Source: Pinibacter aurantiacus
GTDB lineage: Bacteria; Bacteroidota; Bacteroidia; Chitinophagales; Chitinophagaceae
NCBI RefSeq assembly: GCF_019130065.1
Contig: NZ_JAHSPG010000002.1
Location: 186,001-250,000 of the forward strand
DNA length: 64,000 bases
Direction of reading: 5' to 3'
The notes under the pieces are model-generated. The model saw only the letters and a program-made list of their open reading frames with translations, searched no databases and was not told where the DNA came from. Made by a program: the position numbers and the translations under genes. Every line of letters starts with the position of its first letter. The first letter of the stretch is position 1. This document shows, one piece after another, positions 7,960-16,995 of this stretch.

Positions 7960-9525
7960 ATGGACGCATCAGTTATATATATAATCATAGGTGGAGCTGC
8001 CGCGGCAGTGGGCATCATAGCGGGTAAATTCATTTTTGCCAAAAATCATCAAACAAAGCTTGATGATGCCGAGAGACAAGCACAGAAGATAGTTGCAGAT
8101 GCTCAAAGCAATTCAGAAACATTAAAGAAAGAAAAGTTACTGGAGGCAAAAGAAAAATTCGTTCAACTGAAAGCAGAGCACGATAGAGAGGTACTGGACA
8201 AAAACAGAAAGATCAACGACGCTGAAAACAGAATTAAACAAAAAGAGCAAAGCATCAACCAAAAAGAAGGGAACCTTGATAAACAACTAAAAGAAAACGA
8301 GGCGATCAAAGAAAACCTGAACAGACAGATAGAAGTTGTTAATCTTAAAAGAACAGAACTCGAAAAACATCAGGAAGAGCATATCCGCAGATTAGAAAAA
8401 GTAGCCGCTCTTACTGCGGAAGAAGCAAAAGCACAGCTCGTTGAAAGTTTGAAACAGGAAGCACATACGCAAGCCCTTGGTTTACAGCAGGAAATAATAG
8501 ATGAGGCTAAGCAAAAAGCAAATAAAGAAGCCCGCAAAATAATTATCCAGACCATTCAGCGTACAGCCGCTGAACAGGCTATTGAAAACTCTATCACCGT
8601 TTTCAACCTTGAAAGCGATGAAATTAAAGGCCAGATCATCGGTCGTGAAGGTCGTAACATCCGTGCAATTGAAGCTGCAACCGGTGTTGACCTGATTGTA
8701 GATGACACTCCTGAAGCGATCATCCTTTCTTCCTTCGATCCATTGCGTCGTGAAATTGCCCGCCTGAGCCTTCAGCGCCTTGTGAGCGACGGACGTATCC
8801 ACCCTGCAAGAATTGAAGAAGTAGTTGAAAAAACACGCCGCCAGATTGAAGAGCAGGTAATGGAAATTGGTGAAAGAACAGTAATTGAACTGGGTATCCA
8901 CGGCTTACATAAAGAACTGGTGAGAATTGTAGGTAAAATGCGTTTCCGCTCCTCTTACGGCCAAAACCTGTTAATGCACAGCCGCGAAGTAGCAAACCTT
9001 TGCGGAATCATGGCTGCAGAATTGGGAATGAATCCGAAATTGGCAAAACGCGCAGGTCTGTTGCACGATATAGGTAAAGTGCCTGATGAAGAAACAGAAT
9101 TGAGCCACGCATTACTCGGTATGAAGCTGGCTGAAAAATATGGTGAAAACCCAGCGGTAGTAAACGCGATCGGAGCCCACCACGATGAAGTTGAAATGCA
9201 GTATGTTATCTCTCCGATTGTTCAGGCTTGTGACGCCATTTCAGGTGCACGTCCCGGCGCCCGCAGAGAGATCATGCAACAATACCTACAACGTATTAAA
9301 GACCTTGAAAATCTGGCTCTTACATATCAGGGCGTTGAAAAAGCATACGCAATTCAGGCAGGTCGCGAGTTGAGAGTTATCGTAGAAGCAGATAAAGTAA
9401 CAGATGGCGACAGCGACAAACTAAGCTTCGAGATTGCACAGAAGATCCAGACAGAAATGACTTATCCGGGACAAATCAAAGTAACCGTAATCAGAGAAAA
9501 GAGAGCGGTGAACGTAGCAAGATAA
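7960..9525 (+). CDS. rny: ribonuclease Y
   Basis: Membrane-anchored endoribonuclease that starts mRNA decay. 521 residues, the normal size. Order: an N-terminal transmembrane helix ([22 protein letters not shown]), a long Lys/Glu-rich coiled coil to about 190, a KH RNA-binding domain around [20 protein letters not shown], and an HD domain with the metal-binding HDIGK and a downstream GAHHDEVE. The C-terminal ending [15 protein letters not shown] is typical. Start ATG 7960 gives the anchor directly. Followed by a heptamer-tract hairpin and then rplS with its own promoter. Confidence 0.97.
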   Translation: MDASVIYIIIGGAAAAVGIIAGKFIFAKNHQTKLDDAERQAQKIVADAQSNSETLKKEKLLEAKEKFVQLKAEHDREVLDKNRKINDAENRIKQKEQSINQKEGNLDKQLKENEAIKENLNRQIEVVNLKRTELEKHQEEHIRRLEKVAALTAEEAKAQLVESLKQEAHTQALGLQQEIIDEAKQKANKEARKIIIQTIQRTAAEQAIENSITVFNLESDEIKGQIIGREGRNIRAIEAATGVDLIVDDTPEAIILSSFDPLRREIARLSLQRLVSDGRIHPARIEEVVEKTRRQIEEQVMEIGERTVIELGIHGLHKELVRIVGKMRFRSSYGQNLLMHSREVANLCGIMAAELGMNPKLAKRAGLLHDIGKVPDEETELSHALLGMKLAEKYGENPAVVNAIGAHHDEVEMQYVISPIVQACDAISGARPGARREIMQQYLQRIKDLENLALTYQGVEKAYAIQAGRELRVIVEADKVTDGDSDKLSFEIAQKIQTEMTYPGQIKVTVIREKRAVNVAR

Positions 9526-9530
9526 AAAAC

Positions 9531-9604
9531 GCTGAATGCCTAACGCCTAACGCAAAACGCAGTGAACCATCGCGTTAGGCGTTAGGCGTTAAGCTTTTAG
9601 CATT
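9531..9604. repeat. heptamer-tract inverted repeat (CTAACGC unit), rny 3' end
   Basis: Arm 1 has tandem CCTAACG units (about 9531-9560), arm 2 tandem GCGTTAG units (about 9571-9604), with only about ten bases between. It starts five bases after the rny stop. The same unit builds the element at 24926-25031. Confidence 0.85.
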
Positions 9605-9630
9605 AAAACAGCTTTTTTTTAGATTTTTTA

Positions 9631-9660
9631 TTTGTTTATTCAAATTTTCAGTTACCTTTG
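9631..9660 (+). promoter_or_regulatory. Bacteroidota-type promoter for rplS
   Basis: TTTG at 9631-9634 and TACCTTTG at 9653-9660, 18 bases apart, match the -33 TTTG and -7 TAnnTTTG consensus of Bacteroidota. Transcription would start a few bases downstream, giving a 5' UTR of about 18 bases before rplS. Confidence 0.75.
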
Positions 9661-9683
9661 CCGTCCGATAAAATAAAGAAATC

Positions 9684-10055
9684 ATGAACGCAGTAGCATT
9701 TGTTCACGAGCAGTTAACGCCGAAGAGGGATTTCCCAAAATTTAAAGCAGGTGACAACGTCACTGTTAACTATAAAATCGTTGAAGGAAACAAAGAAAGA
9801 ATCCAGTCTTTCAAAGGTGACGTTATCAAACGTCAGGGAGAAGGTTCTACACAGTCTTTTACAGTACGTAAAATTTCAGACGGTGTAGGTGTAGAAAGAA
9901 CATTCCCTTACTTCTCACCAAACATTGACTCTATCGTTTTGAACAAAAAAGGTAAAGTACGTCGCTCTAAGCTGTACTTCCTGCGCGAAAGAAGCGGTAA
10001 AAGTGCGAGAATTAAAGAAAAGAAAAGAGCTGCTGTTGTTGCTACTGCAAAATAA
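9684..10055 (+). CDS. rplS: 50S ribosomal protein L19
   Basis: 123 residues. The L19 signature is clear: [95 protein letters not shown]19 sits at the 30S-50S interface of the ribosome. Single-gene unit between its own promoter and a strong terminator. Confidence 0.98.
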   Translation: MNAVAFVHEQLTPKRDFPKFKAGDNVTVNYKIVEGNKERIQSFKGDVIKRQGEGSTQSFTVRKISDGVGVERTFPYFSPNIDSIVLNKKGKVRRSKLYFLRERSGKSARIKEKKRAAVVATAK

Positions 10056-10079
10056 GAATAGCTTTTTACATCGTTATAG

Positions 10080-10107
10080 AACGGATGCGATTTCGCATCC
10101 GTTTTTT
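10080..10107 (+). terminator. rho-independent terminator of rplS
   Basis: ACGGATGCGA / TCGCATCCGT stem with a two-base loop, followed by six T. Confidence 0.9.
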
Positions 10108-10188
10108 GTTATTCGGGCGTTAACTGATTTTTTTGAATAGTTTGTAAACTAAATTGCGCCCGGAATCACATTAGTAATAAGAAACAAG

Positions 10189-10196
10189 TACCTTTG
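10189..10196 (+). promoter_or_regulatory. -7 box of tatA promoter
   Basis: TACCTTTG matches TAnnTTTG. No convincing -33 TTTG at the right distance, so the promoter is probable but incomplete. Confidence 0.5.
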
Positions 10197-10219
10197 TTTT
10201 TCAATTTAAATTAAAAGTC

Positions 10220-10465
10220 ATGAGTCAATCTTTGTTGTTCATTCAGGCTCCGGGATTTACAGAATGGATCGTTATCCTGGTTGTAGTTGTGCTGTTGTTC
10301 GGTGGTAAAAAGATCCCTGAATTAATGCGCGGTGTAGGTCGTGGTCTTCGTGAATTTAATGATGCTAAAAATAGCGTAACAAGAGAAATCGAAGAAGGCA
10401 TGAAAGATAAAGATAACAAACCTGCTTCTTCTGCTTCTACAACAAGCAACAACGAGCAGCACTAA
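10220..10465 (+). CDS. tatA: Sec-independent translocase subunit TatA/TatE
   Basis: 81 residues: a short N-terminal transmembrane helix ([32 protein letters not shown]) with the FGxxxxPE hinge and amphipathic helix typical of TatA, then a charged and Ser/Asn-rich tail. Forms the protein-conducting complex for folded proteins at the inner membrane. tatC is not in the window. Note that the nosZ in this window is a Sec-type lipoprotein and does not need Tat. Confidence 0.95.
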   Translation: MSQSLLFIQAPGFTEWIVILVVVVLLFGGKKIPELMRGVGRGLREFNDAKNSVTREIEEGMKDKDNKPASSASTTSNNEQH

Positions 10466-10579
10466 GCTGATCGCCTAGCTTCTATCAATATTGACTCTGC
10501 GAAATAATCCGTATTTCTCACTGGAACTTATTGATACAACCAGAACTATTTTTACAACTCTATTACCTTTTGGCGGGCT

Positions 10580-12007
10580 TTGTTTACTTACAGTTCAATA
10601 CAGCAATATCATATATCATTATTGAATAATTCCACTACCTGTTTGCAGGCAGTGGAATTTTATTTGCAACAAATTGAAGCAAAAAAGCACCTCAATGCTT
10701 ACGTGGACGTATACGCAGAAGAAGCTTTGCAAAAAGCCAGAGAGCTTGATGAAAAGCGCAAAAGCGGCGAGCCACTAAAAAAGCTTCACGGCGTTGTTAT
10801 TGGTATAAAAGATGTTATCTGCTATAAGGGACACCAGGTAACTGCAGCCTCACATATCCTGGGGGGCTTTACCGCTACTTATAATGCCACGGCAGTCGAA
10901 AGATTGCTGGCAGAAGATGCTATTATCATTGGCAGCCTCAACTGCGATGAATTTGCGATGGGTTCATCCAACGAAAATTCATTTTATGGAAAAACACTGA
11001 ACGCCATAGATGAAAGCCGCGTTCCCGGCGGTTCCTCAGGCGGCTCGGCAGTGGCAGTACAGGCAGACCTCTGCATGGTAAGCTTAGGCAGCGACACAGG
11101 CGGATCTGTAAGACAACCCGCAGATTTTTGCGGAATTATAGGCTTGAAACCTACTTATGGCCGCATTTCCCGCTATGGACTTATCGCCTACGCCTCCTCA
11201 TTTGATCAAATTGGCATTTTCGGGAAAAATGTTCCCGATATAGCGCTTACTTTAGAAATAATGGCCGGTGCCGACGATTTCGATAGTACCGTTGCCCAAG
11301 AAGAAGTTGAATCTTACTCTTCAATGGTTCAAGACGCTAAACCATTGAGAATAGCATATTTCAAAGATGCGATCGACCATCCTTCCTTAGATGTGGAGAT
11401 GGCAGGAGCCATGAAGAACTATCTGGACAGACTTTCTGAAAAAGGTCACCAGGTTACAGGCATCGATTTTGATTTCTTGGAATATATCGTACCCACGTAT
11501 TATGTTCTTACAACCGCAGAAGCTTCCTCCAACCTCTCAAGGTTCGATGGAGTTCGATACGGATACAGGGTAAATGATGAAAATATAGATTTAACAAGTT
11601 TTTATTCACAGTCCCGATCTCAAGGTTTTGGTAAAGAAGTGAAACGTCGGATCATGCTCGGCACATTCGTTTTGAGTGCCGGATATTTTGACGCCTACTT
11701 TACCCAAGCCCAAAAAGTACGCAAGCAATTATACGATCAAACCCAGCTGATTTTCAGGGATTTTGACGTAATTATACTTCCTACCGTTCCTTCTCCCGCA
11801 TTCAAGTTTGGGGAAAAATCCGGTGACCCAACAGCTATGTATTTGGCAGATATTTATACAGTCTATGCCAATTTAGTTGGAATTCCGGCCATCTCACTCC
11901 CAGTTTTTACACATTCGAATGGCATGCCTTTTGGTGTTCAGGTTATGACGAACCAATTTTGTGAGTTATCTTTGTTGCAATTCTCGCATCAAATGATGCA
12001 ACAATAA
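10580..12007 (+). CDS. gatA: Asp/Glu-tRNA amidotransferase subunit A (TTG start)
   Basis: Amidase subunit of GatCAB, which converts Glu-tRNA(Gln) and/or Asp-tRNA(Asn) to the amidated forms. 475 residues. Amidase-signature triad visible: K77 (GVVIGIKD), S152 (PGGSSGGSA) and nucleophile S176 (DTGGSVRQPA); the spacing of 75 and 24 equals that of known GatA proteins. No ATG lies near the N-terminus. TTG at 10580, giving MFTYSSIQQYH, fits family N-termini; a later TTG at 10622 would truncate it. A TACCTTTT box at 10564-10571 suggests a very short or absent 5' UTR. gatB and gatC are not in the window. Confidence 0.93.
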   Translation: MFTYSSIQQYHISLLNNSTTCLQAVEFYLQQIEAKKHLNAYVDVYAEEALQKARELDEKRKSGEPLKKLHGVVIGIKDVICYKGHQVTAASHILGGFTATYNATAVERLLAEDAIIIGSLNCDEFAMGSSNENSFYGKTLNAIDESRVPGGSSGGSAVAVQADLCMVSLGSDTGGSVRQPADFCGIIGLKPTYGRISRYGLIAYASSFDQIGIFGKNVPDIALTLEIMAGADDFDSTVAQEEVESYSSMVQDAKPLRIAYFKDAIDHPSLDVEMAGAMKNYLDRLSEKGHQVTGIDFDFLEYIVPTYYVLTTAEASSNLSRFDGVRYGYRVNDENIDLTSFYSQSRSQGFGKEVKRRIMLGTFVLSAGYFDAYFTQAQKVRKQLYDQTQLIFRDFDVIILPTVPSPAFKFGEKSGDPTAMYLADIYTVYANLVGIPAISLPVFTHSNGMPFGVQVMTNQFCELSLLQFSHQMMQQ

Positions 12008-12090
12008 GGTTGTTGAAAATGTACCATTTACTGGCCTGGTTTACCCTTGATTGAAGCTATACGGTATTGTGAAAACTAAAAAAGGAAGTA

Positions 12091-13194
12091 ATGAAAAAAC
12101 TTTTATTGTTGAGCGCTTACGTGCTTGCCACCATTTGTACCCATTCGGCTGCTGCGCAGGACCAAACAAAAAAAGAACTAAAGCCAGCTATTATTGACAG
12201 CGCTGTTTTGTTAAACAACAGCCCGGTTACAAAGAAAGATGGCAAAGGCTTCACCAACCTTTACGAAAGCACTACTGACCTCGGGTTAAATACTCAGGGG
12301 CCTCGTTTGAATCCTCAAGCAATTTCATTTGTAAAAGATTACATTGAAGATTACGGAAAGGACCTTTCCAAAATGAAGGGTTGGGCTCTCCCATACTTCA
12401 ATATGATGGATCAGGTGCTCGGAGATGCAGGCCTGCCTACAGAGTTGAAATATCTGGCGGTTATTGAATCCCGACTGAAGTCAACAGCGGTTTCATGGGC
12501 TGGAGCTGTTGGTCCGTGGCAATTTATGCCGGCTACAGCAAGAACCCTTGGTCTTCGCGTATCTCGCAAATATGATGAGCGAACCAATTATGTAAAGAGC
12601 ACCAAAGCTGCCGCAAGGTACTTAAAGGACCTCTACGCTGTTTTTGGCGACTGGTTATTGGTGATCGCTGCTTATAACGGCGGAGCTGGCAACGTGCAAA
12701 AAGCCATGCGCAAGAGCCACAGCAACAATTTTTGGGTGTTGCAGTATTATTTACCCGCAGAATCCAGAAATCACGTTAAGAAATTCATCGGCACGCATTA
12801 CATTTTTGAAGGACAAGGTGGTTTAACTACACTTACAAAAGCAGAAGTAGAAGAACATTACGGCACTCAAGGGCTTTATGCAGCTAACCGTAAAATATCT
12901 TCTGACGAACTGCAAACTTGCAAAACACTGACAGTTGCCGGTAAATACAGTTCAACCATTGTTGCGAAATATGTAAACATGGATCTGAATGAATTTAACC
13001 GTTACAATCCGGCCTTTGACAAAGTGATGGCAAGTTCGTCCAACAACTATGACCTGAAATTGCCGGAAGAAAAAATGGATCTTTTCAACGCTAACAAGTA
13101 CCAGATCCTGAACGAATCTGTTCAGTTGATGCTGAGTGGCGGTACAGAAAAGGTAGCAGCAAATGAATCTGCACCCATTGCAAGAAAAATGTAA
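12091..13194 (+). CDS. MltD-like lytic transglycosylase
   Basis: 367 residues with a signal peptide ending SAAAQ. The SLT domain (about 105-240) has the catalytic Glu at E126 (LKYLAVIESRLKS), AVGPWQFMPATARTLGL and the AAYNGGAGNVQKA motif. The C-terminal third (TCKTLTVAGKYSSTIVAKYVNMDLNEFNRYNPAF) looks like a degenerate LysM-type wall-binding module. Cleaves peptidoglycan glycan strands in the periplasm with 1,6-anhydro product formation. Ends in a strong terminator. Confidence 0.93.
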   Translation: MKKLLLLSAYVLATICTHSAAAQDQTKKELKPAIIDSAVLLNNSPVTKKDGKGFTNLYESTTDLGLNTQGPRLNPQAISFVKDYIEDYGKDLSKMKGWALPYFNMMDQVLGDAGLPTELKYLAVIESRLKSTAVSWAGAVGPWQFMPATARTLGLRVSRKYDERTNYVKSTKAAARYLKDLYAVFGDWLLVIAAYNGGAGNVQKAMRKSHSNNFWVLQYYLPAESRNHVKKFIGTHYIFEGQGGLTTLTKAEVEEHYGTQGLYAANRKISSDELQTCKTLTVAGKYSSTIVAKYVNMDLNEFNRYNPAFDKVMASSSNNYDLKLPEEKMDLFNANKYQILNESVQLMLSGGTEKVAANESAPIARKM

Positions 13195-13215
13195 AAAGGC
13201 GTTTGCACATATTTG

Positions 13216-13246
13216 AAAGGGCTGTCTCGCACGAGACGGCCCTTTT
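13216..13246 (+). terminator. rho-independent terminator
   Basis: AAAGGGCTGTCTCG / CGAGACGGCCCTTTT stem (one G-T pair) with a very short loop and a T-rich tail, after the lytic transglycosylase. Confidence 0.9.
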
Positions 13247-13293
13247 ACTTTTGTTGTGGGTGTCTACCGAAATAAACATGAAAAAATTTAGAA

Positions 13294-13337
13294 ATATCAA
13301 ATCCATAATATAATTTTGATATCAAATTAATATCAAA
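13294..13337 (+). promoter_or_regulatory. three direct repeats of ATATCAAA upstream of SPFH gene
   Basis: Exact copies at 13294-13301, 13319-13326 and 13330-13337, the last ending nine bases before the start codon. The last two are 11 bases apart, about one helical turn. They may be an operator for the SPFH/Arc pair; the regulator is unknown. Confidence 0.45.
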
Positions 13338-13346
13338 CTAATTTTT

Positions 13347-14216
13347 ATGGAAAAAGTTTTTAAACCAGTTTCGGGATTTCTGGTACTCATATTAGGGATT
13401 GCAGGCATTCTTTTCTCCATCTATCTTTTTGGAGTGGCCGGTTCGCTGCACAGCGTTGGAGCCGGGGCTATAGGTGCAATTATTTTCACCCTCTGCGTTT
13501 TCTTTCTCAAGGGATTAAAAGTTATCAACCCTAACCAATCCTGCGTTTGCACATTTTTTGGGAAATATGTGGGCACGATAAAGGCAAACGGCTTGCTTTG
13601 GGTAAACCCATTTTACACTGCTACAAAAGTTTCTCTAAGATCTCAGAACCTTAACGGTCAGCAATTGAAGGTGAATGATAAAATGGGTAACCCCATAGAA
13701 ATTGCTTCAGTGATTGTATGGCAGGTAAGTGATACTTACAAAGCAACTTTTGAAGTGGCCGATTATCAACAGTATGTTCAAATACAAAGTGAGGCGGCGG
13801 TAAGACACCTTGCCAGCACTTGCCCTTACGATAACATGGAAGATGAAACTGCTAACATAACACTGCGTGATGGTGGTGAGCGAGTAGTCGCTATGTTAGA
13901 AACTGAATTGAATGAAAGACTGGCTCCTGCAGGAATTATCATTAAAGAAGCGCGCATCAGTCACCTTGCATATGCTCCGGAAATTGCAGGCGCAATGCTA
14001 CAACGTCAACAAGCAACCGCAATTGTTGCAGCAAGAACAAAGATCGTGGAAGGTGCTGTGGGCATGGTGGAGCTGGCATTGGAACAATTATCTAAGAAAG
14101 GAATCGTTACGCTTGACGAAGAAAAGAAAGCTGCAATGGTTAGCAATTTAATGGTGGTGCTTTGTGGTGAAAAAGCTGCTCAACCGATTTTAAATACCGG
14201 AACACTCTATCAATAA
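13347..14216 (+). CDS. SPFH/band-7 domain membrane protein
   Basis: 289 residues. Two N-terminal hydrophobic helices (FLVLILGIAGILFSIYLFGV and a second from about 35) anchor it, followed by an SPFH domain (VINPNQSCVCTFFGKYVGTIKANGLLWVNPFYTATKVSLR ... NPIEIASVIVWQVSDTYKATFEV) and an Ala/Gln-rich helix (MLQRQQATAIVAARTKIVEGAVGMVELAL). SPFH proteins oligomerise in the membrane, and some stabilise membranes or regulate proteases. It is followed 47 bases later by an Arc-like gene, a pairing often seen in Bacteroidota. Confidence 0.93.
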   Translation: MEKVFKPVSGFLVLILGIAGILFSIYLFGVAGSLHSVGAGAIGAIIFTLCVFFLKGLKVINPNQSCVCTFFGKYVGTIKANGLLWVNPFYTATKVSLRSQNLNGQQLKVNDKMGNPIEIASVIVWQVSDTYKATFEVADYQQYVQIQSEAAVRHLASTCPYDNMEDETANITLRDGGERVVAMLETELNERLAPAGIIIKEARISHLAYAPEIAGAMLQRQQATAIVAARTKIVEGAVGMVELALEQLSKKGIVTLDEEKKAAMVSNLMVVLCGEKAAQPILNTGTLYQ

Positions 14217-14263
14217 ACCAGCAGGTAGAGGATAAAATATATTTGAACATTAATATTGCAGGA

Positions 14264-14452
14264 ATGAGTTCAGATAAAAAATCATTTGTATTAAGGATAG
14301 ATGCACAAACATTTGCCGCATTGGAAAAGTGGGCCGCAGATGATTTCAGAAGCGTGAACGGCCAGCTGGAATGGTTGATAGATAAGGCTTTGAAAGATGC
14401 GGGACGAAAGAAAGATCCTTCACAAAAGAAAAAGGAAGAAAGGGAAGATTAA
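14264..14452 (+). CDS. Arc-like ribbon-helix-helix protein
   Basis: 62 residues. SFVLRIDAQTFAALEKWAADDFRSVNGQLEWLIDKAL is the Arc/MetJ ribbon-helix-helix pattern (short beta strand FVLRID, then two helices with the NGQLEWLI segment). Tail is Lys-rich. Start at ATG 14264; a longer TTG start at 14243 adds seven unlikely residues. Probably co-transcribed with the SPFH gene and ended by a terminator. In such pairs it may be a local regulator (inference). Confidence 0.85.
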   Translation: MSSDKKSFVLRIDAQTFAALEKWAADDFRSVNGQLEWLIDKALKDAGRKKDPSQKKKEERED

Positions 14453-14465
14453 CTTTTCGTATAGT

Positions 14466-14497
14466 CAAAAGCGTTGGAAATTATCCAGCGCTTTTTT
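14466..14497 (+). terminator. rho-independent terminator
   Basis: AAAAGCGTTGG / CCAGCGCTTTTTT, seven-base loop, after the Arc-like gene. Confidence 0.9.
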
Positions 14498-14545
14498 ATT
14501 TTGAATGGATAACTTAATTCGTAATATCATCCTAATTATCCTTCT

Positions 14546-14953
14546 ATGTTTTCAAAACCTAAAGGGAAAGCAAGTCCTCTTTTAGCTTTAGCATTCTGTT
14601 TTTTTGCAGCAGATTGCTACTCGCAGGTTATTACGCCTAAAGATTCGCGTACAGGTTACTATATGTCGATCGATGATTCATATTTTGGGTATCTGTTTTA
14701 CCCGGGTAATTTTTGTGTTTCTGTTACGCTTGGACATTTTGGAAATTCCAAAGTTTACAACAGATATACCCTGCAACATGATACTGTACTCATAACTCCT
14801 TTACCAGCTAAATTTCAAACTCTAGATTACTCTGCATGGAAAAGGGACACTTTGATTTTTAAAAATGATAGTTGCTTGTTCAATATTCGTGAGAAGTGGG
14901 AGTATTGCCTCCTATACGATACTATTGCTAGAAAAAGTGCATTCTTGCGTTAA
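14546..14953 (+). CDS. secreted hypothetical protein
   Basis: 135 residues with a signal peptide (KASPLLALAFCFFAADCYSQ). The remainder is rich in aromatic residues and beta-like (GYYMSIDDSYFGYLFYPGNFCVSVTLGHFG). No family recognised. It converges on the oxidase-like gene, ending six bases from that gene's stop. Codon and base usage is like the neighbours. Confidence 0.6.
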   Translation: MFSKPKGKASPLLALAFCFFAADCYSQVITPKDSRTGYYMSIDDSYFGYLFYPGNFCVSVTLGHFGNSKVYNRYTLQHDTVLITPLPAKFQTLDYSAWKRDTLIFKNDSCLFNIREKWEYCLLYDTIARKSAFLR

Positions 14954-14958
14954 TGTTA

Positions 14959-16158
14959 TTAATCGCTCGTTACCTTTCTCATGGCAATATTCAACAACAA
15001 TAGCCCCGTAAAAATTACCATAGTTATTACAAAAAGCGTTTCAATTACATGCCTCATTGGAATGCCGTAAAAGCCCATCAAACCCTGGCTCATCAGCACT
15101 GCTTCATTTGCAATTATTCCAATGACGAAAACTACAGTAGCAATTTTAAACAACGAATTATAATTCAAAAAATTCCTTGATGCGCCTAACAGGAATAGTG
15201 ATATAATACACAACAACACAAGGTGCAAATATCCCACAATAATTGGTCTGGAGCCAAAAGCCAGAATAGAAAGCGCGGGTATTGTAGAAAACATCTGCAA
15301 TAGAAATTTTATTGCCAAGGCTGCAGCGACCAACTTAAATATCCATTTGTTGTCGCTCTTAACTACACTTAGTGCGGGACGCATAAGAAATAAAAGCCAA
15401 AACAAAGCAACACACTGTACAATTCCCGTAATTATAGCTATCGCATATGCATATGCAGGAATGGCGAAGTTTATTACCGAGAGCAAATAGGCAGGAACAC
15501 AGCAGGCAACCAGCGTAACACATAATTTCTTCGCTAGAATGCTGTTGTAGTTTTCTTTTGGAATCATCATGAACAATATGGCGAGGCAGCCAAAAAAGAA
15601 CCAGCCGTTGTATTGGAAATGCAGGAAAAAATATATGGCAGCCACATACCAGTATTGGCCCTCAAATTTATTTACCATGAGCCAGGCCAACATGAAAGTT
15701 GCAAGGGAAGATATTTGTGCAAAAATGAGCGCTGCTTTGCAACAGAACGCAGCTAAAGTGTTTCCTTCATATCTGTTGAGGTCGCGCCAATAGTAAACCG
15801 CAAAAATTGCAAGTACGATAATTGATATAGTTGAAAACGTGATGGAGTATAGCGCGTAACCCTGAATGATAAATGAAATCAACATGCCATAGGCCGAGAT
15901 TAGGTTTGCAATTAGCAACCATTTGTATTTCGCATATACATCTGTGATATTTTTCTTTTGAAGGAAGAAAACCAGGAAGCAAAATATCGTTTGTGTTATC
16001 CAACCGGTGAAAGCAAAATGCGAATGCGCGTGCAATAAATGCTTTTGCTCGATAATAGGAAGAGAGAACACAATTTTATATCGCAGAATGACGCCGCAAA
16101 GGGCAACTATAAGAAGATTTAAAAAAGAAATCCTTATCCACTTAGAAAACAGGAACAT
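14959..16158 (-). CDS. polytopic membrane protein resembling haem-copper oxidase subunit I
   Basis: 399 residues with about twelve transmembrane segments. Conserved-looking histidines sit in helices: H40, H43, H45, H47 (EQKHLLHAHSHFAFTGW), then FLHFQYNGWFFFG, VGYLHLVLLC and PMRHVIETL. This pattern resembles subunit I of haem-copper oxidases/NO reductases and NnrS-like proteins, but the complete copper-ligand set is not evident. It is downstream of the Crp/Fnr regulator, divergent from the nos genes. A role in NO or denitrification metabolism, perhaps as a haem protein, is inferred from context. Confidence 0.6.
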   Translation of the reverse strand: MFLFSKWIRISFLNLLIVALCGVILRYKIVFSLPIIEQKHLLHAHSHFAFTGWITQTIFCFLVFFLQKKNITDVYAKYKWLLIANLISAYGMLISFIIQGYALYSITFSTISIIVLAIFAVYYWRDLNRYEGNTLAAFCCKAALIFAQISSLATFMLAWLMVNKFEGQYWYVAAIYFFLHFQYNGWFFFGCLAILFMMIPKENYNSILAKKLCVTLVACCVPAYLLSVINFAIPAYAYAIAIITGIVQCVALFWLLFLMRPALSVVKSDNKWIFKLVAAALAIKFLLQMFSTIPALSILAFGSRPIIVGYLHLVLLCIISLFLLGASRNFLNYNSLFKIATVVFVIGIIANEAVLMSQGLMGFYGIPMRHVIETLFVITMVIFTGLLLLNIAMRKVTSD

Positions 16159-16173
16159 TATTTTTTTTCAATA

Positions 16174-16809
16174 TTAAGAAGACATACAGCGGTCATTTAT
16201 GACTGGACGCATATTATTGAAATAAACTTTCCCCTTTTCTATTGCCACATAACCCTTTTCCTGCATGGCGCGAATGGTCCTGATGACGGTTTCTACGCGA
16301 AGGCCGGTCATATCAGCTATCTGTTGTCTCGTAAGTTTTACTAGAGAACATTTATCGCAATAACATTTTTTTGAGGAGGCGAGATATTGAAGAAGACTGC
16401 TTACACAATGTTGCGGATCATGACTGCTGATTTCTTTGAGGATCTGCATTTTGAATTGGAGGCGATCTGCCATTGCTTTAAAAAACATAACGTTTAATTC
16501 ATGATCTTCTTTTAAAAGCTGTTCGAATCTGTCTTTTGATAATCGCAGCACGATAGAATCGCTGATAGCTACTGCAGAAACTACATAGCTACCATTGTTA
16601 AACAAAGGTATTTCTCCAATACAATCGCCGGATTCTGCAATGTCCTGCAGAAATTCCTTTCCACTGTCATCTATGTTTACGAGCTTGATTTTACCTTCTT
16701 CTACCTGGTGGTAAAAGTTGCAATGATTTCCTTCTTTAAAAATGTAGTCACCCGCTTCCACTTTCCTGTAACACGCTCCTAAAGACAATAAAAGGTTAGT
16801 GTTGATCAT
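16174..16809 (-). CDS. Crp/Fnr-family transcriptional regulator
   Basis: 211 residues: cyclic-nucleotide-binding-like beta-roll (YIFKEGNHCNFYHQVEEGKIKLVNIDDSGKEFLQDIAESGDCIGE), a dimer helix, and a Crp-type HTH (LTRQQIADMTGLRVETVIRTIRAMQEKG). A Cys cluster CYCDKC just before the HTH, with more Cys at the N-terminus and at PQHC, is unusual and could bind metal or sense redox. Start at MINTN (16809); an upstream ATG exists at 16833. Divergent from the nos cluster with an FNR-like site between them, so it likely controls N2O-respiration genes and perhaps itself (inference). Confidence 0.9.
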   Translation of the reverse strand: MINTNLLLSLGACYRKVEAGDYIFKEGNHCNFYHQVEEGKIKLVNIDDSGKEFLQDIAESGDCIGEIPLFNNGSYVVSAVAISDSIVLRLSKDRFEQLLKEDHELNVMFFKAMADRLQFKMQILKEISSHDPQHCVSSLLQYLASSKKCYCDKCSLVKLTRQQIADMTGLRVETVIRTIRAMQEKGYVAIEKGKVYFNNMRPVINDRCMSS

Positions 16810-16874
16810 ATGAAAATTTGTTTGAAAGAACACAAAATCAAATTGTTACCGTATGATCTTTGGCAACACGCTAG

Positions 16875-16888
16875 ATGACAAAAATCAT
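16875..16888. promoter_or_regulatory. FNR/CRP-like palindrome between regulator and nos genes
   Basis: ATGAC-AAAA-ATCAT, the TGAT-N4-ATCA spacing of FNR/CRP sites with one mismatch, inside a larger AGATGA/TCATCT inverted repeat. A TATTCTTG box (16971-16978, one mismatch to TAnnTTTG) before the cytochrome gene may be the target promoter. Confidence 0.5.
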
Positions 16889-16995
16889 CTTTCCCGTGTC
16901 AGTTGTTAAGCGAGGGTTAAGTATGATCAAAAATATGATTCTACGCATAAAAATGCAATAGCAACCTGTTTATTCTTGCATAAATAATATTTGAT

